Shown here piece after piece: positions 52,401-61,300 of a stretch of DNA of 64,000 nucleotides (position 1 is the first letter of the stretch; every line of letters starts with the position of its first letter). The stretch spans positions 186,001 through 250,000 of the forward strand of contig JAJGOT010000090.1 of NCBI GenBank assembly GCA_022457155.1. Direction: 5' to 3'. Both the position numbers and the translations under genes were made by a program. Under the pieces are notes generated by a model, which did no database searches, was not told the origin of the DNA, and saw only the letters and a list, made by a program, of their open reading frames with translations. The stretch comes from Cladopsammia gracilis (Eukaryota > Cnidaria > Anthozoa > Scleractinia > Dendrophylliidae).

Positions 52401-55400
52401 TACACAGGATGTAAACTTACGCGTTGGCCTGAGCGGCAGGCGCCAGACAGAAGAATAAGAAGAGATATTCGATCGCGTTCCCAAGCGCGCGGAGAGAACG
52501 CAGAGTGTGAAGGAAGCGCCTGCCACGCATGCTGGGTACGTGTGAGATATAGAGAACCCAAGTGTGACGAAATGATGTGATTTCATGAGATATTCGGAAA
52601 GAACGTGACGAAAAATGCCTGCTTACCAAAAATCAGCATCCTATTGCAATTTTGGAGATGAGTTTTTTGGGTAGGCAGTTTTATGCTCTGATGACTGCAT
52701 GAACACCCTTCAAAATTTGGCTCAGTTCCAAACGTTTGACGTCATCACTTTGGTACTCTGTTGCCGCAGAACTGAACCAGCATAAGTGTATACTTTCCAA
52801 ATTTTGACCCAACAGAACATCTTACTGTTTATGAAGCGAAACAAAGCCGCTGCTTTTGTGGTGTCAGATGCTCTGGACACAGCTCTTCATGCTGCCGCCA
52901 GGTAAACGGGAATTAATCTTGTACCCAGTTCTCCCTTTATTTCAGTTTAAACACGGAGTGAGGTTTGGTTTCAAAATTATCGAAAATTTTTCCAGTGCAA
53001 AAGATGTACCTGTGTAATCAATTAGCTATTACTATAAATGCCTTAAAAATATACAGATAACGTTGGAAATATTTGCAAGCCTTTCGATAACGTTTGAAAA
53101 TCTTCGACTGATCTTCGGGCAATTCGGAATTTTTCGTGCAGTCTTCAGAAATCTTCGATGAAGTTCTAGCGACCTTAATTATTATATTATCCTGTTTTAG
53201 GTATGGCTGGACAGAAATAGTCGACGCGTTGCTGTCTGGCCGCAATGTTCTCTCCATTAATGCTAAAAACAACCAAGGAAAGACAGCTTTGCATTTTGCA
53301 TGCGCAGAAGGGCATGACCGAGTCGTTGAACATTTACTGAAGCTTGGTGCCACTGTACAAAGGTAGGCTGGCAGATTGGGAATCCTATGTATTTCTTTCT
53401 TAAAAATCACTAGTATATATGACGATGTGATTCCATATACTGGTGTATTTCAATCATTAGTGGTGACCGTCAGCCGTTGACCTCATATACTTATATTTGT
53501 ATACAAACCATTCTATGTCAGTATTTCTTTGTTCGTGATATATTATCATTCAATTCTTTGTGTAAACTTAATACATTACTCCATTAATCAGCGATCACAA
53601 TGACAGAACAGCCCTTCATGTTGCTGCCATGAGAGGATCAAAGCGATGCGTGGATTATATGTTGCAGTATCAACCTCAGTGTATTAATCTTGTTGACAAA
53701 AATCAGGTATGTAACACACCAAAACAATATCTATTTATGTGCAAACTAAATTAAAAAGCAATGTCACAAAGGTTTTGTTGGTTTTTTTTTTCTCAAAACT
53801 GTACTAAATATGCTACCAACTATGTAAATATACTAGATATGCGAGCAACTGCCTTAATATATTACTATATATACGACCAACTACTCTTAATCTTACAAGA
53901 AATGGTCTTGAAACAAACCAAGAGCAAAAATATCCAGTTATTCCTTAAAGGAAGAAAAAATAATAAAATACAATTTTACATTTGTTGCTTTGTAATCCAA
54001 TTGAAGTTTTATAGCCCTTCAAGTAAAGCAAAATATTTCGTAAATCGCTTGTAGTTACATTCTTCTCAAAAACTGACGAGACGTGCAATAAAAAACGATC
54101 CACCCCTCATGGGACTGAGAGGGATGCGGGTAACTCTGCCATACCAGGCCAGGGATGGGATCTTGCCATACCAGAAATTGGCTCTTGTCATACCATTGTG
54201 AGATCCTTTTGTATCAGGGATAAGGTACTGTCATAACAGAGATATGATCCTGTCATACCAGGGATTAGCTCCCGTAATACCAGGAATGGGCTCCGTCATA
54301 ACAGGGATAGGCTTCAGTCATGCCAAGGATGGGCTCCTGCTGTATCAGGTATAGGCCCCTGTCTTGTAAAGGATGGGCTTCTGTCATACCACGTATAGAC
54401 TCCTGTCATACCACAGATGGGTTCCTGTCTTAACAGGGATGGGCTCCTACCATACCAGATAAAGGCTCCTGTCGCACCAGAGACGGTCTCTTGTCATACC
54501 AGGGGTGCGCTTCTGTCATGCCAGGGATGAGCTTCTGTTATACCATTGATGGGCTCCTGTCATACCACGGATAGGCTCCTGTCATACATGTACCAGGGAT
54601 GGGCTTCTGTTGTGCCAAGGATGGCATTCTGTCATTAACAGGGATTGGCTCCTGTAATGCCGGGAATGGGCTCCTGTCATACCAGGTTTAGGCTCCTGTC
54701 ATACATGTACCAGGGATGGGCTTCTGTTGTGCCAAGGATGGCATTCTGTCATTAACAGGGATTGGCTCCTGTAATGCCGGGAATGGGCTCCTGTCATACC
54801 AGGTTTAGGCTTCTGTCAAGCAAAGGATTGGCTCCTGTAATACCAGGCATAGGCTCCTGTCATACCAGAGATGGGCTGCTGTTATTACAGGGATGGGATC
54901 CTGTCATACCAGGGATGGGCTTATGTCATACCAAGGATGGGCTCCTGCCATTATACCAGGGATAAGCTCCTGTCATACCAGGGTAGGGATCATGGGTTCC
55001 TGAAATACAAGAGATTGGATCCTGTCATACCAGAAATGGGCTCATGCCAAACCAGAGATGGGCTCCTGCCATACCAAAGATGTGCTTATGTTATAGATGG
55101 GCTGAACTGCACTGCACTCAAGTGCTCGGAATTATTTAGATGTCAATTCAATCCAGACACTGTTTTGGTTTCCGTTTTAGAACACTGCTTTGCATTTGGC
55201 TGCCATGAATGAGCATCCAGATATAGTCTCCTGTCTGTTGTCTTGTGACGATCAAGAGATCCTTATGAATATAAAGAATCAAAATGCGTTGGACGCAGCT
55301 ATGGAGGCCGGAAAGAAAAGTTCGTTAATGGCTATTGCGAGCCACAAGAGGTAAGTAAAGATTGAAAAATATACATAAACAAAACATGTGATAAGCCGAA

Positions 55401-58288
55401 GGGTTCGTTTTAGACCCGTATCCATGCAATATCGAAATTTTTCGACGAAATAGTATTGTGTGGGTTCACTGTCTTGTCATGATTTAGACAGTAGATTTGA
55501 ACTAATATTGCGTAGTTTTCCAGTATCGAAGCTGAAGTGCTTTTATAGACACGTTTGCTTCCCTTCAGACTTATCTGAGCGAAGATTACTTGTGTTTTCG
55601 GATAGCGATGTTGTCCATGCGAAGTTTGCTGGAGTTCAATCGCCTTGCTGCATCGAAGCAATCTCGTCTACCAATTTATTTATCTCCGCATTTTATTTGT
55701 AATGTGATTTCTTATTTATTTATTTATTTATTCATTTATTTATTTATTTCTAAAAGTACCCGCCTCGATTAGCTTGTTACTACCTGCGGGTGCCTATAAT
55801 TTTGAAAATAATTTATTTGTTTAATAAAAGATTGATTGAATATTGATAAAAAAAATCTGTCATATACACTTTTTGCTTTTTGTATCCTACACGTGGATGA
55901 GCACGTCATATTCGCGTCACGTGATCAACTTAAGCTTTTGCTACCTCAAACCAAAAACAGCTTCCCTTCTTAACTAAATACAGTATTTCAACCCCAGATA
56001 ACTTATACTTTTCTCGTTAACTCCAACAGAGTGGTGTTAATCGTGATATTTGGAATTTTTTCGAATCTTTCTTTAATCAATTTTTGGGTTATGAATTTCT
56101 AATCTAAGCACCTAAAAGAAGTAACTGTTTATATTCGGTGGACACATGTGGCTCAGTTCTTGTTGAACAATAACGTTAAAGAATGATGTAACAAATTTCC
56201 TGGTTTATTCTATCCATTCAATCATTTATTGTCGTATTTCCTGTAGGTGGCGAGAGGTGCTTACGTCGTCCGCCCCAGGCCATATGGTCCTGATGCATGC
56301 GATGGTCAAAAAATTTCCTGAAGTTGCTGTGGTAACACAATCACTTTTTGATCCCATGGCATACGCATTTCACGGGTTTTCCTGTCATTATACTGTATAA
56401 CAAGCAATAGTGAACTCAACAACAACCCCTCAAACATGTGACTGTGTGTTTACATTGAAGGAAGGGGTAACTGGCATAAGTGACAGGGATCCCTCATTGT
56501 ACATTTTGGTTTGAAATATGATTTTAGTACCACTTAAATGTCTACAGTTGCAACTATCACAGTAAATTTCAGGTAATAAACAGTGTAAAGACGTACAACA
56601 CAGCCGACTAAATTATGAACAACAATATCAATAAAGGTCTTGCGTTGTTATCTTTAGGTACATGTATAGGGCAGATTTCAATTGAGCGTCGAAAGTACTT
56701 CACGATTACTTTGGTTTTGTTTTACTACGCTTTGCAATTGTAATAACTTTCACAAAAAATCATTAGTAAGATCCAAAAACAACTTTTTTTTTTAATTAAT
56801 CGGACGCGTTTTCCCGTGTTTTTGGTTCGAGTATTGATTAGTTCGTTACAAATGGAAACAAATAACAAAGATTATGTTGCCTTTGAGAGACTCCCTGCTT
56901 CCCCTTCCCTGCCGAACCTTCTTCATATTTCCGCTTTCATATCCCCATATAGCTCGCACAATACTAATCATTTTTCGATTTCGTTATCAAGTATTATTCT
57001 GTTCTATTTTCTAGCGATTTATGGATCAGTTCATTACAAAAGAAGGAAATCCTGATGGCGAAGATTACTCAGTAAGTGTTTAGATTCAATCCTAAACACC
57101 TTTCTTATTGAGCTTATCATTTATTGACGAGTTTCCTGCTTTAATTTTATCCCTGGCGTCTATTTTCCTTTGACTAGATAACATACGATTTTTCCTTGAT
57201 TCAAGAGGCTCTCACACCTGGTCAAGATTTTTTGATGGTGTTAAAGGTAGCATTTTGTTTGTTTTAAAGCTTATGTTTTTAACAAACAGAAACATTACAG
57301 CAGCATTCTCTTATACGGCTTCTTACAATTTTTCCAAGTATATGTATTAGGAAAGACGCTTTTTAGATTTATGAACTAAGTTTCTGACTGATCGACTAAC
57401 AGACTGAAAGACTGACTGCCAAACTCACTAACTGACTGACTGACTGACCGACTGACCGAGTAACTCACTGACTGGCTGACTGACTGACTGAAGATTGACT
57501 GGCTGACTGGCTAACTGACTGGCTGACTGACTAACTGACTGACTGACTGACTGACTGACTGATTGGCTGACTGGCTGCAGTCTGACTGACTTACTGACGA
57601 CAGATTGGCGAACTGACTGACTGACTAGTTAACTGGCTGACTGGCTAACAGTCAGCCAGTCAGTCGGTCGTCAGTCAGTCAGTCTGGCTGACTGACTGAC
57701 TGACTGACTAACTGACTAACTGACTGACTGATTGATTGATTGACTGACTGAATGACTGACTGACTAGGTTGACTGACTGACTGACTGGTTAGCATGAATG
57801 ACTGACTGACTAAATGATTGACCGACTAACTGACTGACTGATTGACTGAGTGAGTGAGTGAGTGAGTGAGTGAGTGAGTGAGTGAATAACTGACTGACCT
57901 ACAGGATAACTAACTTTAAGAATAATGGACTGACTGACCGACTGAATCGCTGGCTGATGTCTTTTTCACTTCAGGCTGATGAATGGAAGAAGGACGGAAT
58001 TAACGGTCAATGAAGTGACTGATAAATTGATTGATTGATCGATCAATTGTCTAAAAGTTTAGGTGAATGATTAGTCGATTTGGTGATGAATAGGCCATTT
58101 GCATGATGGCGTCATTTGACTACAACTACCAGAATTCATTTCGTTTTTCCTTTCTTATTTAAATTTTGTAATCCCAGTGCGGTTTAAATAACAATAGCCC
58201 TAATTTGCACTGCAAAACAAAACACTGAAGGATTCTGGTAGTTGTAGTCTTATGACGTCATCGTGCAAATGGCCTATTGATAAATTGT

Positions 58289-58329
<41 letters not shown>

Positions 58330-61300
58330 CGATCGATATATTGGTCGAATAAATGATTGACTGATTAAGTGCGCAATTGAGTGATTGAAGGATGGATTAT
58401 TGACCCTCGCATACTTATCTTCTCTTTATCACAGACAATGTTAGAGCATCGACGAATTAAGTGTTTGACTCATCCTGTTTGTTTCAACTTTATGAACACC
58501 AAATGGTAAGTTTCGTTTTCAGATGATCTGCAAAAAAATATAACAGTCTATAAACTTTGAGTCTACTGTCGGGTCAGTTAGTCAGTCGCAACCGAGAACG
58601 AGGTTGCAGAAATAGGTGCGTTGGAATTCAGCTTCTAATAAGGTTCATCTTCAAATCTTGGTCGAAAAAACCTTTTCATGGGTTTATAAGCACATATCAA
58701 AAAATACCAAAAAAAAAAGAAGAGGCCGGTGTGTAAATCTTGAATCGTACCTAGAGGGAGTAAATGTTCATAGCCGCTTTATGTTACAGAGACTGGAGCT
58801 AACCACTAGTGCAATAAAATATAGCTGCTACCTTGGACGTCATGGCGCGTTCAAAGCGGGAAAAGTACATATCTGTTCGCCCATGCTATATTCCTTTTTC
58901 CCTGCCTTTACAGCAGTTTGACAATCTAGCTACCCTGTTTTGAATTTAGTGCGCCTTTGCTTTAAAGATGGCGGCTGTACGATTGAACTGGGCGAACACA
59001 CGGGAAAATGGGAAATTGTGAACAATCTAGATTTTATATTTCAGGAGATTTTTAAACTTTAAGTACTCAACTTTGGAAAAAAAAAACGTTTTATATTTTA
59101 GAGTCTGCCTATCCCTATATAATGAAAAGAAGTTCGTCGAAAGCTGATTTCGAACCTAGTACGCCTCTCATTCGAGCGGCTCTACATTGCACAAATGAGC
59201 TCCGCTAATAAGTGACTAGATTTGTAGACAAGCCTCTAACAATTTCGTTGTTTTTTCATCTTCTCAGGAAAAAGTTTGGATGGATTGTATGGCTCGCCAA
59301 CCTGCAAATGTATTGGTATTTCCTGATTTTTCTGACCATGCTAGCTCTTAACGAGCGGGATTATGAAAAACAGCATTGCAGCATGAATGAAACAGACAGA
59401 AAATTTTACAAGGTAATCACAATCTGATAATTAGTCTTGTCATATAGTACTCTGGAAGAAGAGAATTTTAAAATGCTAATAATTAAGAATAATTTATGAA
59501 TAAATATGTACAAAGTATGAACAACACTGTGTGTAAAAAATATGCACCTAAGGAAGAGCTGAGCGTCTGCGGAGAAGTTAACAGATCTGAGATTATGTTC
59601 GCGGGTGGCAGTATTATTTATGTCATTAAAGGCCCAGCGATCCTTTTTATTTTTAAGTGAAAGGGTGAAAGTTTATTGTCTTTTCATCGTCCTTATTGCT
59701 TACAGGACTACTTAGATGTGGACGTCCCGTGCAAAAAATCTGACAAGGTATTATATCTGTTATATCAGGAATACACCCTCTGTGATATACTCTAGCGTCA
59801 GGGAACGACAATCTCTTGTATTTTCAACCAAAAAAACTTTACACGGCAAGGCATTTCACTCTGGAATAGTTCTTACATAAAAAGAGTACTTATAAGCATT
59901 AACTGCGGCTGAATGATGTCTTATTTTTTTTTTTTTCATCTAGGACAAAACAGTTTGTATGCAACAGGAAAAATAACTTTTAATTGCGAGTGGGCAACCT
60001 CCTTAATCCTTAATTAATTTTATCTTTTTCATCAATAGGTCCAGGTTGGCGTTTTGCACTATGTGGTTTTTGTATCCACGATAGGTTGCCTGTTAAAGGA
60101 ACTACCTAAGCTTAAAAAGCAGGTTGGTAGCCTGAACTGCTTACTTCTTTGTTGCAGAAAACGCACTAAAGCAATAGTACGGCTAGGAACGCTACAAGGT
60201 TGATCAAATTAGAATAAACAATCTTACACAACATTTGCTGTTATTCGTTCTGCGTTTTTGCGATACGTCTGAATTACGCTAAAAGCCGTAGTCGGTCGGT
60301 CATTTTGCATCTATTCGATGAAAATCCAAAAAAATTGCAGATAGCATTCCTTGTTTTTTGTTACTTCTAATAAGGGGAGAGGAATAACTCAGACATAACC
60401 AACTGAAACTGTACCAAAGTTGCTTTCTTCCACTTGATGTGCATACAGGTTTTAGTTAAATAGATCCCAGGACCTAAAAGTATTTTACCGACTGAGTAAA
60501 GTTTTGTGTTACACGGGCCATCTGCTAATATGAAAACTTGGTTTTATCAACTGAGTTGATAACAAAGGTAAATTGTAAAGAGATTCAAAGCTGCTGGCGT
60601 TTCGAGCGCTAGCCCTTGTTACGCCACAAAATGTAATAATTGACGCAAAATGTAATAGTAACCCAAAATGTAATAACTTTTGACGCAAACTGTAATAGTA
60701 ACCCAAAATGTAATAACTTTTGACGCAAAATGTAATAAACTCGGTAACCCAAAATGTAATAACTTTTGACACAAAATGTAATAAACTAAAGTAACGCAAA
60801 ATGTAATAAATTTGACGCAAAATGTAATAACTTCAGTTTTGTCGAAGCTAAATGGGGCAGTACAAATATGTACATCTATACTTGGAAACTTAAAACGCCA
60901 CCTATCAATTAAGCTGTACACGTCATCGATCACGTGACTAGATCGAAAATCTACTATTTCCGTTTTATTACACAAGTCAACCACCAAATTTGGCAATCAC
61001 AGCCAAAACGGTAAGCCAAACATCGTCTATGAATCACATTGTGTGACGTCATGGATCACGTGACTGGATTGATTTTCTTTAAAATCTTTGAAATTTATAA
61101 ATTGACATACAGTAAAATTCAGAAAATAAGCACCGGGGCCGCGCGCCTATACATTTCAAAGGACTATTTCGAGGGGCTTATACTCGGTAGGGGCGCTTAT
61201 TATACGGAACTTTTCAAAATGGGTTAGGATTGACAACAAAAACAGCTTAAACACTCAACAAAAAATAGCTAACCCTAACAGTCCATGGGCTTATATTCGT

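Noticed and set aside
60509..60996. Tyr/Ile/Leu-rich ORFs that look like membrane proteins
   Set aside because: They are translations of the AAAATGTAATAA array in the inverted-repeat arms.
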